Assembly: GCA_903836945.1 (NCBI GenBank)
Contig: CAILSO010000030.1
Location: 1-37,260, forward strand
Direction: 5' to 3'
Source: an uncultured Actinomycetes bacterium
GTDB lineage: Bacteria; Actinomycetota; Actinomycetes; Nanopelagicales; Nanopelagicaceae
Length of the DNA stretch: 37,260 nucleotides
Both the position numbers and the translations under genes were made by a program. Shown piece after piece: positions 17,361-24,753 of this stretch. The notes under the pieces are model-generated. The model did not search any database and was not told the DNA's origin. It was given only the letters and a program-made list of their open reading frames with translations. Positions within the stretch are counted from its first letter, which is position 1. Every line of letters begins with the position of its first letter.

Positions 17361-19214
17361 ATGTCATTTAAAGATTTAGGTATTGCCCCTGCGCTCGTAG
17401 AAGCGTTAGATGCGCAAGGAATCACCTCCCCATTCCCAATTCAAAAGGCAACCTTGCCTGATGCAATTAAAGGTCGCGATGTTTTAGGCCGCGGTCAGAC
17501 CGGTTCCGGAAAGACACTTGCATTTGGTTTAGCAATGCTGACTCGTTTACAGGGTCGCACTGCAAAGCCACATCGCCCTCTTGGTTTAATTCTCTCCCCA
17601 ACTCGCGAACTCGCTGTTCAGATTTCTGATGTAGTGGGTCCGCTATCTAGAAAAGTAAACCTAAGCACTCAAGTAGTTGCTGGTGGTCTTTCTTATGTTG
17701 GTCAGATTCGCGCACTTCGAAGTGGCGTATCAATCTTGGTGGCAACGCCAGGTCGCCTAATCGATCTAATCGAGAAGAAGCATGTTGAGTTAGATGATGT
17801 AGTTGTAACTGTTCTAGATGAGGCCGATCAAATGGCCGATATGGGATTCTTGCCAGTTGTTAAAGAAATTCTTTCGCAGACTAAGGCCGATGGCCAGCGT
17901 CTCTTGTTCTCAGCGACTCTTGATCGCGATGTAGATTCACTAGTCAAGCGTTTCCTGAAAGACCCAATTACACATTCACTTGAAAATGAAAAATCACGCG
18001 CAGCAGATATGTTGCACCACGTTTTAATTATGGAACAAGGTCAAAAAGATTTGGTAGCAACACAGATAGCAGCTCGTGAAGGTCGCACTATCTTTTTCGT
18101 GCGTACCAAGCACGGGGCAGATAAATTGGCTGAGAAGATGCTTCGCTCTGGAGTTCCAGTCGGCGTACTTCATGGTGGAAAATCTCAAGGACAGCGAACT
18201 CGTGTTCTTGCGGCATTTAAAGATGGTCGAGCCACTGCTCTAGTTGCAACAGATGTAGCAGCACGTGGAATCCACGTAGATGATGTCTCACTTGTTGTTC
18301 ACTACGATGCACCAGCAGATCACAAAGATTATTTACACCGTGCGGGTAGAACTGCTCGTGCTGGCGCAACAGGTGTTGTCGTAACTCTTGCTACCCACAA
18401 GCAGAAAAAGGGTGTCTATGGAATTACAAATCAAGCGAAGGTAAAACTCGCAGAAGTTTATGTAAAGCCATCTGATCCAGAATTAATCAAGATAACTGGT
18501 TCGCAAGAACCATCTGGCATCCCAGTAATTGTTGAGGCAGAAAAGCCTTCTCGCAATGATCGTGGTTCCAGAGATCGTGGCGAACGCGGCGGTTTTCGTC
18601 GTGGACATGTTGGCAGTTTCAAAAAGCGCAGCGAAGGTGGCGGTCGACGAACTGAAGAAGAACGTCCAGCGCGCCCAGATAGACCTGAAAGAAGTGAGAA
18701 GCCGGTTCGTTCATTCCGTGGCGCAACGCCAAATAAGCCAAAGTATGAAGACCGTCCTGCAAGAACAGAACGTCCAGTGCGTTCAGAACGTTCAGAACGC
18801 CCGGAAAGAAGCGAGAAGCCATTTCGCGCAGATCGTCATCCAAAGGCAGAGCGATTTGAAAAATCAGATCGTCCGGCAAAGGTAGATCGATTTAGCAAAC
18901 CTAAGAAGAACTTCAAATCAGATCGACCAATGACTTCAACTTGGCGTTCGGATGAAAGTCCAAGTGCGGATAAGAGTGAGAAGAAGGATTATAAGAAGTC
19001 GGCTTCAGCAGGTTCGCCGAAGGTTCGTGACAAGAATAAGGGTGCCCCAAAGAAGTTTGCTAAGAAGTATGAACCAAAGAAGTTTGAGAAGGCCGAACCA
19101 ACCAGACCTGGAAAGAAGTCAGCAAAGAAGAGTTCTGCAAGGCCAGTTAAGAAAGCTGCTAGTTCTTCAAAGCGCGATGCAGCGGGAAATAAAGCTCGGT
19201 TTAAGAAAGCTTAA
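17361..19214 (+). CDS. DEAD-box ATP-dependent RNA helicase (RhlE/CshA-like) with long basic tail
   Basis: A 617-residue RNA helicase for RNA unwinding in ribosome assembly, decay or cold adaptation. All core motifs are present: the Q-motif region (SFKDLGIAPALVEAL...PFPIQ), motif I GQTGSGKT (45-52), PTRELA, TPGR, DEAD (153-156), SAT, HGGKSQGQRT, VATDVAARGIHVDDV and HRAGRTARAG. The core ends near residue 385. The remaining about 230 residues are low-complexity and strongly charged, rich in Arg, Lys, Glu, Ser and Pro, with repeated RPERSEKP-like and (K/R)SDRP units and a final Lys/Ala/Ser tail; such tails bind RNA and can drive condensate formation. The gene follows its own structured leader. 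Its last 14 nt overlap the 3' end of the convergent ABC ATPase gene. Confidence 0.95.
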   Translation: MSFKDLGIAPALVEALDAQGITSPFPIQKATLPDAIKGRDVLGRGQTGSGKTLAFGLAMLTRLQGRTAKPHRPLGLILSPTRELAVQISDVVGPLSRKVNLSTQVVAGGLSYVGQIRALRSGVSILVATPGRLIDLIEKKHVELDDVVVTVLDEADQMADMGFLPVVKEILSQTKADGQRLLFSATLDRDVDSLVKRFLKDPITHSLENEKSRAADMLHHVLIMEQGQKDLVATQIAAREGRTIFFVRTKHGADKLAEKMLRSGVPVGVLHGGKSQGQRTRVLAAFKDGRATALVATDVAARGIHVDDVSLVVHYDAPADHKDYLHRAGRTARAGATGVVVTLATHKQKKGVYGITNQAKVKLAEVYVKPSDPELIKITGSQEPSGIPVIVEAEKPSRNDRGSRDRGERGGFRRGHVGSFKKRSEGGGRRTEEERPARPDRPERSEKPVRSFRGATPNKPKYEDRPARTERPVRSERSERPERSEKPFRADRHPKAERFEKSDRPAKVDRFSKPKKNFKSDRPMTSTWRSDESPSADKSEKKDYKKSASAGSPKVRDKNKGAPKKFAKKYEPKKFEKAEPTRPGKKSAKKSSARPVKKAASSSKRDAAGNKARFKKA

Positions 19215-19803
19215 TCTCTCGATCAAAATTAGCATCTAGGTGGTCGGTGTTGTGACTGACCACCATAAGGCCCTTAGTTTTTGCAACCTCTTGAAGCAAT
19301 CTGAGGATGCGCCTCACGCTAGTGGCATCCTGTGCGCTAAATGGTTCATCTAATAAATAAAAATCCGCTTCTTGGATCAACGTTATCGCCAAGCTTACTT
19401 TTTGCTGTTGTCCCAAAGATAGTTCCAGAATCGATGAATCTAGGATCTCGACAACACCGAGCTCTTCAATAATCTCATCAGTCGATAGCGCCTTGCGATT
19501 TGCTGGTTGCAAATTCAAAAGTTCTCTAACTTTAAATCCCATATTAAAAGTGCGATTTTGCGGTGCAATTGATCGAATCTTTGCTTGATCTTGAATCCGA
19601 ATCTCTTGCAACTCTTTGCCGTTTAAGGTCAAGGTTCCACTACTTGGCAGAAGGGCGCCACCAATTAGATTTAAGAGCGTCGTCTTACCACTTCCATTAA
19701 TGCCAGAAAGCAAGACGAGTTCACCTTTAGCTAATTGACCACTTACTGAATCAAGTATCAATTTATCGCCACGATAGAAGGCGAGGTCGTGCCACTTAAT
19801 CAT
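19201..19803 (-). CDS. hmuV: Heme/iron-type ABC transporter ATPase
   Basis: A 200-residue ABC ATPase powering the FecCD-type permease encoded just upstream. Walker A is GINGSGKTT (about 34-42), the Q-loop SIAPQNR, the signature LSLGQQQKVSLA, Walker B FYLLDEPFSAQD and the H-loop VVSHN. At 200 residues it is shorter than the 250-plus usual for HmuV or BtuD, ending shortly after the H-loop; no frameshift is visible, so this is a compact form. Its ATG overlaps the permease stop by 8 nt. The C-terminal codons overlap the helicase gene on the other strand. The name hmuV is given from the HmuT-like binding protein in the same operon. Confidence 0.82.
   Translation of the reverse strand: MIKWHDLAFYRGDKLILDSVSGQLAKGELVLLSGINGSGKTTLLNLIGGALLPSSGTLTLNGKELQEIRIQDQAKIRSIAPQNRTFNMGFKVRELLNLQPANRKALSTDEIIEELGVVEILDSSILELSLGQQQKVSLAITLIQEADFYLLDEPFSAQDATSVRRILRLLQEVAKTKGLMVVSHNTDHLDANFDREIKLS
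19239..19264 (+). other. Inverted repeat just downstream of the DEAD-box gene, inside hmuV
   Basis: GGTGGTCGGT and ACTGACCACC pair over 10 bp with one G-T wobble around a 6-nt loop, starting 24 nt after the helicase stop. No T-run follows directly (the nearest is at 19278-19282), so it is at best a partial terminator. It overlaps codons of the conserved ATPase H-loop and may be coincidental. Confidence 0.3.
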
Positions 19804-20779
19804 GGCTAACCCACATTGCGTTCTTGGTTCGTAGCAACAGAATCAAAACCGGTGCTCCGATAAGAGAAGTTATTAAGCCAAGTGGAATTTCATGCGGTTG
19901 AAAAATTGTCCGGACTAGAAGGTCGGCGAGTAGTAGAAGATCGGCGCCAATCATTGCGCTTAACCCAACCATCTTTCGGTGTGATGGTCCTATTAAAAGG
20001 CGAACGATATGTGGCACCAATAAACCTACGAAGGCGATCGCTCCGACCGCACTTACAGATGGTCCAATTAAGAAAGCCAAGGCAATGATTGCCCAGACCC
20101 GTACCGCTTTTGGATTGATACCCATAAAACGCGCTGAATTATCGCCAAGGGAATAGATATCTAATTTGCGGGAAACAAAGAGCGCCAAGATAAAACCAAC
20201 TTCGATAAATGGTGCAATAACTTTAATAATTTGGCTGTTTAGTAGGGCGAGGGAACCAAAATTCCAAAAAGAAATGGCTTGCACACCGGGTTTACTAGAG
20301 ATTGAGATCATTACTCCAGCGATTGCAGTTAAAGTGGCCGAGATCGCAATTCCGGTTATGAGAAATCCAAAACCCTTCTGTGGCGCCAGGAAGTAAATTA
20401 GGAAGGCGGATAAGGCCGCAAAAAGTATGGCTGACTCGACATTTGTCCGAGAACCAAATTCAGCCACACCAGTAGATATGACTGCAATCGTTCCCAGCGT
20501 TGCGCCACTTGTTAACCCAATCAGCGCCGGCTCGGCTAACGGATTTCTAAAAATTCCTTGCGCGATCGCCCCGGCAACACCTAGGGCTGCGCCTACTAAT
20601 AGCGCTCCCATAGCCCGCGGAAATCTGATCTGCCAAACTGTTGTGGCATCCACGCCAGAGTTCTTCCCAATCAATTTAATAAGCGGCGTTTGTAGGTGAA
20701 TAACGCCAATTTGAAGCGAGAGAATAAAGAGAATTACAAGGAGAACGAACGAAAAAAGGTAAAGATAAGAGCGCTTCAT
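19796..20779 (-). CDS. hmuU: Heme/iron-type ABC transporter permease (FecCD family)
   Basis: A 327-residue permease with about 9-10 hydrophobic segments. Family signatures are LVGAALGVAGAIAQGIFRNP followed by LAEPALIGLTSGATLG in the first third, and RFMGINPKAVRVWAI, GAIAFVGLLVPHIVRLLIGP and LIGAPVLILLLR in the last third, characteristic of the BtuC/FecD/HmuU group that moves heme, siderophores or cobalamin. Heme is favoured because of its HmuT-like partner. The ATG lies in the overlap with the binding-protein stop (ATGA on the minus strand), and its own end overlaps the ATPase start, so hmuT-hmuU-hmuV is one tightly coupled operon. Confidence 0.9.
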   Translation of the reverse strand: MKRSYLYLFSFVLLVILFILSLQIGVIHLQTPLIKLIGKNSGVDATTVWQIRFPRAMGALLVGAALGVAGAIAQGIFRNPLAEPALIGLTSGATLGTIAVISTGVAEFGSRTNVESAILFAALSAFLIYFLAPQKGFGFLITGIAISATLTAIAGVMISISSKPGVQAISFWNFGSLALLNSQIIKVIAPFIEVGFILALFVSRKLDIYSLGDNSARFMGINPKAVRVWAIIALAFLIGPSVSAVGAIAFVGLLVPHIVRLLIGPSHRKMVGLSAMIGADLLLLADLLVRTIFQPHEIPLGLITSLIGAPVLILLLRTKNAMWVSHD

Positions 20780-21675
20780 TGTCTTGCAACCTTATCAATG
20801 TCAGCGCGTAACAGTGGCAACATTGAAGAAGTTCTTGGCCCAAATGAGAGTAAGAGCGAATCATCTACCGTAACGATTCGCTTCCTCATGCCCGCCGGAG
20901 TTTGTGCAATGCCCGGAAGGGTTAATAGGCCACTTATTCCACCGACCGAATCCAAACCCTTGGTCATCAAAAGTAGAACGTCTGGATTCATTTTCACAAG
21001 AGCTTCAGCGCTTAGGGCAGTGAATGGCGTCTTCAAAAGTTGCGCACCAACATCAGTGACACCTATCGAATTCAAGATCGAATCAGTCCCAGATCCCTTG
21101 CCACCTACCAAGTAGATAGATGCAGTGCCACGAAGGTAGAGAAAGGCGACCTTCGTCTTACTTGGCGCAAAGCGCTGACTGGTTAAATCCTTGGCTAATA
21201 ACTTTGCCGCTTTGGGCACTCCCAAAATATTTGCTACAGCCGACTCCTTAGCAAATATTGCTGAGATCGAAAATGAGCTTGGAATAGTTACTATTTTGAT
21301 GCCAGAGTTTTTAAGAACGGTAAGTGCACTAGCTGGGCTGGTGTTTGAATCGATCAAAATTAAATCTGGGTGTTGGGCAAGAACTCGTTCAGTTGCTACT
21401 TGATGGGCATTTGTATCGATTGGAATATCAGCTAACTCCGGCATCGTCGAAGCAATGTCGCGCCCGACTAATAACTTTTTGTAGCCAAGAGCTCCGACAA
21501 TTTCAGCGCTACCGTCGGCAAGAGCAACAATTCTTTTATATTTAGAGATCTCACCACTTGAAACTATAGGAAGGCGTAACTGGCTCGGCCCGATGTTTGG
21601 AACTAAGTTTGCGGCGCTTACTGGCGGAATAGGTAATAGAAATACTGTTACTAAAATAACAAGGGCCCGCTTCAC
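20776..21675 (-). CDS. hmuT: Hemin-type ABC transporter substrate-binding protein
   Basis: A 299-residue periplasmic-binding-protein-like receptor. After a signal peptide (MKRALVILVTVFLLPIPPVS, then AANL) come RIVALADGSAEIVGALGYKK with LLVGRDIAST, then HPDLILID, and in the second lobe PFTALSAEALVKMNPDVLLL, MTKGLDSVGGISGLL, LPGIAQTPAGMRKR and LLLSFGPRTSSML, the pattern of HmuT hemin receptors. No cysteine follows the signal sequence, so it is not an evident lipoprotein, which is unusual for a single-membrane bacterium; how it stays at the surface is open. The start is GTG with no near Shine-Dalgarno; AATAAT ends 6 nt upstream. It is divergent from a secreted-protein gene 84 nt away. Confidence 0.85.
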   Translation of the reverse strand: MKRALVILVTVFLLPIPPVSAANLVPNIGPSQLRLPIVSSGEISKYKRIVALADGSAEIVGALGYKKLLVGRDIASTMPELADIPIDTNAHQVATERVLAQHPDLILIDSNTSPASALTVLKNSGIKIVTIPSSFSISAIFAKESAVANILGVPKAAKLLAKDLTSQRFAPSKTKVAFLYLRGTASIYLVGGKGSGTDSILNSIGVTDVGAQLLKTPFTALSAEALVKMNPDVLLLMTKGLDSVGGISGLLTLPGIAQTPAGMRKRIVTVDDSLLLSFGPRTSSMLPLLRADIDKVARQ

Positions 21676-21681
21676 TCGGCG

Positions 21682-21687
21682 ATTATT
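21682..21687 (-). promoter_or_regulatory. Candidate -10 of the hmuTUV operon (leaderless)
   Basis: On the minus strand AATAAT (five of six consensus bases) ends 6 nt before the hmuT GTG. There is no usable Shine-Dalgarno: the nearest purine run, GGAAG, is about 15 nt away. Confidence 0.4.
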
Positions 21688-21694
21688 GCACTTC

Positions 21695-21729
21695 CTTTCC
21701 CGACATCTTGATTGACTTTGTCCGGAAAG
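21695..21729. promoter_or_regulatory. Inverted repeat in the hmuT / secreted-protein divergent promoter
   Basis: CTTTCCCGAC (21695-21704) and GTCCGGAAAG (21720-21729) are inverted copies matching at 9 of 10 positions, separated by 15 nt. They lie between the two proposed -10 elements and so could bind one regulator controlling both directions. The repeat does not resemble the usual Fur or IdeR box by eye. Confidence 0.45.
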
Positions 21730-21747
21730 CTAAGCGTAGGAAGCGGC

Positions 21748-21753
21748 TATATT
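21748..21753 (+). promoter_or_regulatory. Candidate -10 of the secreted-protein gene (leaderless)
   Basis: TATATT ends 6 nt before the ATG at 21760. No Shine-Dalgarno is present close to that ATG. Confidence 0.45.
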
Positions 21754-21759
21754 CGCCAT

Positions 21760-22242
21760 ATGCGCAAGATTGTATTTTTATTGTTTCTCACAATAACTGC
21801 AACAACAAATCAATCTGCACATGCGGCGCAAGCTACAAGTAATAATGGCTCAATTTTGACGGTATCAAAATCAACGAGTATTGCTACCGGGGATAAATTA
21901 ACTATTACGGGTGCGCACTTTGATGAGACAGTTGGGATCTACTTAGCTCTTTGCAAAATTGTTCCTTCCACAAAATTACCAACACCTTGTGGGGGAGGAA
22001 TGGATAAGACTGGGAAGACCGGTTCCTCGATTTGGATCTCATCAAACCCACCGGCATACGGGGTAGGTCTAGCCAAGCCATATGAACCAGGCGGACGATT
22101 TACCGAAGTTATCAAGGTTTCACCGATGATTGGAAAATTGGACTGTCGCAAAATTGCCTGTGCTATTTATGTTCGCGCAGATCACACCCGCACCGATGAT
22201 CGATCATTTGATTTAAGGATTCCAGTTTATTTTAAAAAATAA
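21760..22242 (+). CDS. Secreted protein with neocarzinostatin-like cysteine pattern
   Basis: A 160-residue exported protein. The signal peptide is about residues 1-22 (MRKIVFLLFLTITATTNQSAHA). The mature part begins like an immunoglobulin-type beta domain (ILTVSKSTSIATGDKLTITG) and continues ALCKIV, PTPCGGG, SSIWISSNPPAYG, LDCRKIACAIYVRADHTR and DDRSFDLRIPVYF. Four cysteines fall as C65...C77 and C129-x4-C134; neocarzinostatin-family proteins have two disulfides, the second also with four residues between. I chose ATG 21760 because the signal peptide then begins at residue 1; the longer frame from 21712 adds 16 non-hydrophobic residues. Its place divergent from hmuTUV suggests a heme-related extracellular role (inference). 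Binding of any ligand is unproven. Confidence 0.7.
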   Translation: MRKIVFLLFLTITATTNQSAHAAQATSNNGSILTVSKSTSIATGDKLTITGAHFDETVGIYLALCKIVPSTKLPTPCGGGMDKTGKTGSSIWISSNPPAYGVGLAKPYEPGGRFTEVIKVSPMIGKLDCRKIACAIYVRADHTRTDDRSFDLRIPVYFKK

Positions 22243-22271
22243 CTTACAGAACGACGAATAGAAGAGGAAAT

Positions 22272-23231
22272 ATGAAAAGAGTAATAATCACTTTAACTTC
22301 AATCGCACTATCAATCTCAACAATTTCTGGTGCTTCTGCAATAACTATGATCCAAGGTGGCCCATACACAAATTTGGATCCAGTAGCTGGAAAGATCCAC
22401 TTAAATCTTTCAAATTATCCAACTACAAAGGGTCTCTACATTTTTCAAGTTGTCCGAAACCGAGCAAGTTCCAACGCTCGACCAACTGTCATCAATATGG
22501 ATAATGCGGTTGACGTGACTACTTCCATGAACCATGCGGATGTTGTATTTACCGCGGTTGGCTCATTCACAACATCAGCAGGAGTTACGGATTGTTCGAA
22601 AGTTGAATGTGCTCTTTGGGAGCAGTATGACGGTGCATCTGGAAGTTATAACGTCACCGATGAGGATCAATACATATCTTCACTCTCATTTGCTGCCGCC
22701 ACTACAGCGGCTCTTCCAGCAGACACAATCAACGCGACAATTAATGGAAGCCCCATCTCCCCAACGACTCCAGGGACCTTGGCATACCGAACCCCAACCA
22801 CAATCTCAGTCGTTACTGGTTCTGGCGCAACGGCAACAATTGCCTCTTCAACAACCGATTGTTCTGTGAAAGGGAATGTTGTTGAGGTGCTTAAAGTTGT
22901 CGCAGCAGGTTGTGACTTTGTGATTTCTTCGCCAGGTAATGCAACGACCGGAACTAAGGTGACACACTTTCCATTTATGTTGGTGCCAGGCACTCAGGTT
23001 GTAACTCAGAAAATTACAAAGTTAAAGATTGGAAAAATTTCAACTCTAACTGCTAAGACAAATTACGGCGAAGGTGTTGGTTACACCTCAACGACCAAGA
23101 AGATTTGTACTGTCAAAGGTACGAACGTTGTTGGTTTAAAGGTGGGTAGTTGTATCTTGAATGAGGTCGCAGCCGGTACATCTAATTACGGTGCAGTGTC
23201 GACCTCAATTACTTTGCCAGTCGCAAAGTAA
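22272..23231 (+). CDS. Secreted protein with related N-terminal domain and two Ig-like repeats
   Basis: A 319-residue exported protein with signal peptide (about 1-25, MKRVIITLTSIALSISTIS, then GASA). Residues about 28-150 parallel the preceding gene: LNLSNYPTTKGLYIFQV corresponds to ITGAHFDETVGIYLALC, and DCSKVECALWEQYD (C108-x4-C113) to DCRKIACAIYVRAD; the first cysteine pair is missing. After an Ala/Thr/Pro linker come two beta repeats of the form C.V.G..V..L..G.C (C197/C214 and C279/C294), common in actinobacterial surface proteins. It follows the previous gene by 29 nt with a good ribosome site AGAGGAAA (22263-22270), so the two form an operon. Function is unknown; heme-related surface binding is a guess from context. 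Its stop is 3 nt from the convergent TetR gene. Confidence 0.7.
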   Translation: MKRVIITLTSIALSISTISGASAITMIQGGPYTNLDPVAGKIHLNLSNYPTTKGLYIFQVVRNRASSNARPTVINMDNAVDVTTSMNHADVVFTAVGSFTTSAGVTDCSKVECALWEQYDGASGSYNVTDEDQYISSLSFAAATTAALPADTINATINGSPISPTTPGTLAYRTPTTISVVTGSGATATIASSTTDCSVKGNVVEVLKVVAAGCDFVISSPGNATTGTKVTHFPFMLVPGTQVVTQKITKLKIGKISTLTAKTNYGEGVGYTSTTKKICTVKGTNVVGLKVGSCILNEVAAGTSNYGAVSTSITLPVAK

Positions 23232-23234
23232 GAG

Positions 23235-23828
23235 TCAATTAGCTTGTAGGGCCAGGGCTCGAAGTCCAGCGATTGCAAAAGTCGTTGCATTGCGGATTTC
23301 GAGTTCTGCATCATTTCCAGCTTCGATACGAACACTTGCGGCATCGGTTACGCTGGAGATGAAGGCCGAAGCACTGACTAAATCTTTAATACCTGTTGCA
23401 GCAAGCGCCTCACGTAGTGGTGCGATCAACTTGCGGTGGCCTAGGGCTATCTCTTCTTTTCTAAAATCTGGTGTTGCCACTGTGTTCAAAGATTTAACCA
23501 ACATATGGCGACCATCTTGGACATAGCGAAGACCTTCAGCAATCCAAAGCTCTAACTTTTCAAATGGATCGGTTGCATCTTTTATAGCTTCACCCAAGCG
23601 CGTGCAGTAGTAATCAAGTTCTTCAATTACTAAATCGGCGATTAAATCGGCAGAGCTTGCAAAGTATTCATAGATAGAACTTCTCGCCAATCCTGCCTTT
23701 GCCGCAACGGCTGCAACTGAAACCGCCTGCGCCCCTTGGTCAAGCGCTAACTCCATGGCAGCGCTGATGAGTTGTTGCCGCCGCATTTCGCGATTGGCAC
23801 TCAGGGTTGGCGCTTGGATTTTAGGCAC
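23235..23828 (-). CDS. TetR-family transcriptional regulator
   Basis: A TetR-type repressor of about 197 residues. The N-terminal helix-turn-helix is clear: RRQQLISAAMELALDQGAQA, VSVAAVAAKAGLARSSIYEY, FASSADLIADLV. The ligand-binding C-terminal domain is generic, so the effector is unknown. Start choice is uncertain: the ATG at 23855 lies 35 nt inside the upstream transporter gene, the GTG at 23828 overlaps it by 8 nt (used here), and an ATG at 23786 would still keep the helix-turn-helix. It is the last gene of the LCP-YdcZ-TetR run on the minus strand and may regulate the neighbouring transporter. Confidence 0.85.
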   Translation of the reverse strand: MPKIQAPTLSANREMRRQQLISAAMELALDQGAQAVSVAAVAAKAGLARSSIYEYFASSADLIADLVIEELDYYCTRLGEAIKDATDPFEKLELWIAEGLRYVQDGRHMLVKSLNTVATPDFRKEEIALGHRKLIAPLREALAATGIKDLVSASAFISSVTDAASVRIEAGNDAELEIRNATTFAIAGLRALALQAN

Positions 23829-24753
23829 GTGCTGAGTTTGCCACCTTTGATTCAAAACCTCTAGATATAGCTATGGAGCCCAGCGTAAGAAGTGTTCCGG
23901 TTATCAGGTAAGCGTTTAAGGCCCCCTTGTGTGTTGGTGCAATCCAGTCACAAGCAAGTGCGCCAAACAATTGGCCAGTGACATTTAACAAAATAAAATT
24001 CAGAATTCCCAAAGATTTAATAATGTAGGCGCTGACTGCAATAAAAATTAAACCAAGCGAGCCTCCGGTATATAACCATGGATTGGTCGGAAGTTTTCCA
24101 ATCGTTGCACCACCTAATAATTTGATCGCCAACGCAATTGAGATGATTATGGTTCCCATAAAGAAGTTCATCCAAGCCGTTGCGAAGGCGCTATTAGAAA
24201 TTGCTTTAACTCGGCCATTTAAAGCTTGCTGGACTGAAACTCCGGTACCAACGATTACTGCCGCAATAAGTGGAAGAAAGCGGAAGGTAGAACTCTTTAA
24301 ATCTGGATACACCGCAATTACTACGGAGATCAAGGTCGCGATGGCGGCGATGACTCGTGGGAGAGTTATTCGTTTTTTTCCACTTGGGGAAAGCCCAACC
24401 TTATCTACGATTAATGAGGAGACAGTCTGACCACCAACAACGCAGATGGTGAAGAGGGCTACTCCAATGGTTGGAACTGTAATGCTCTGGGTTGAAACAA
24501 AAGCGCCACCAATTAAGCCACCAGTTATCTCCCAAATACGAATCTTTCGATGTCGCCAGGCGCGAAAAATCGAAAACAAACTATTTCGTTCGCTACGCCT
24601 TGTGAAGATAATTAAAAATAGTATGGCCCAACCAGTCAAAAATGAGATCAGTGCGGCGGCTAATCCGTTGTGAATATCGATAGAAAGTTGACCGTTAATG
24701 CGAGACTGAATCGCGGTAAGCGCCCCGATAAATATTGCCAGAAGGGCATACAT
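23821..24753 (-). CDS. YdcZ-type (DMT superfamily) membrane transporter
   Basis: A 310-residue protein with about 10 hydrophobic segments built as a duplication: the motif AIQSRINGQLS near residue 14 recurs as SVQQALNGRVK in the second half, each starting a 5-helix unit, as in two-domain YdcZ (DMT_YdcZ) proteins. Substrates of this group are largely unknown; export of small metabolites or drugs is typical for DMT proteins. Its ATG comes directly after the TAA of the LCP gene with no spacer, and its end overlaps the TetR gene, so the three are co-transcribed. The adjoining TetR gene suggests inducible export (inference). Confidence 0.85.
   Translation of the reverse strand: MYALLAIFIGALTAIQSRINGQLSIDIHNGLAAALISFLTGWAILFLIIFTRRSERNSLFSIFRAWRHRKIRIWEITGGLIGGAFVSTQSITVPTIGVALFTICVVGGQTVSSLIVDKVGLSPSGKKRITLPRVIAAIATLISVVIAVYPDLKSSTFRFLPLIAAVIVGTGVSVQQALNGRVKAISNSAFATAWMNFFMGTIIISIALAIKLLGGATIGKLPTNPWLYTGGSLGLIFIAVSAYIIKSLGILNFILLNVTGQLFGALACDWIAPTHKGALNAYLITGTLLTLGSIAISRGFESKVANSARA

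Noticed and set aside
18660-18900. DNA repeats in the helicase 3' region as a possible CRISPR or repeat array
   Set aside because: The similarity is imperfect, in frame, and explained by protein repeats such as RPERSEKP; there are no regular spacers.
18529-19239. Additional plus-strand open frames in the helicase tail
   Set aside because: Frame shadows of the low-complexity Arg/Lys/Glu codons; composition is explained by the real gene.
20427-21115. Plus-strand open frames opposite hmuU and hmuT
   Set aside because: They mirror well-recognised transporter genes and have no ribosome sites or family features.
21712-21759. Longer start for the secreted protein at 21712
   Set aside because: It would place 16 non-hydrophobic residues before a clear signal peptide and would erase the -10 element as non-coding DNA; ATG 21760 is better.
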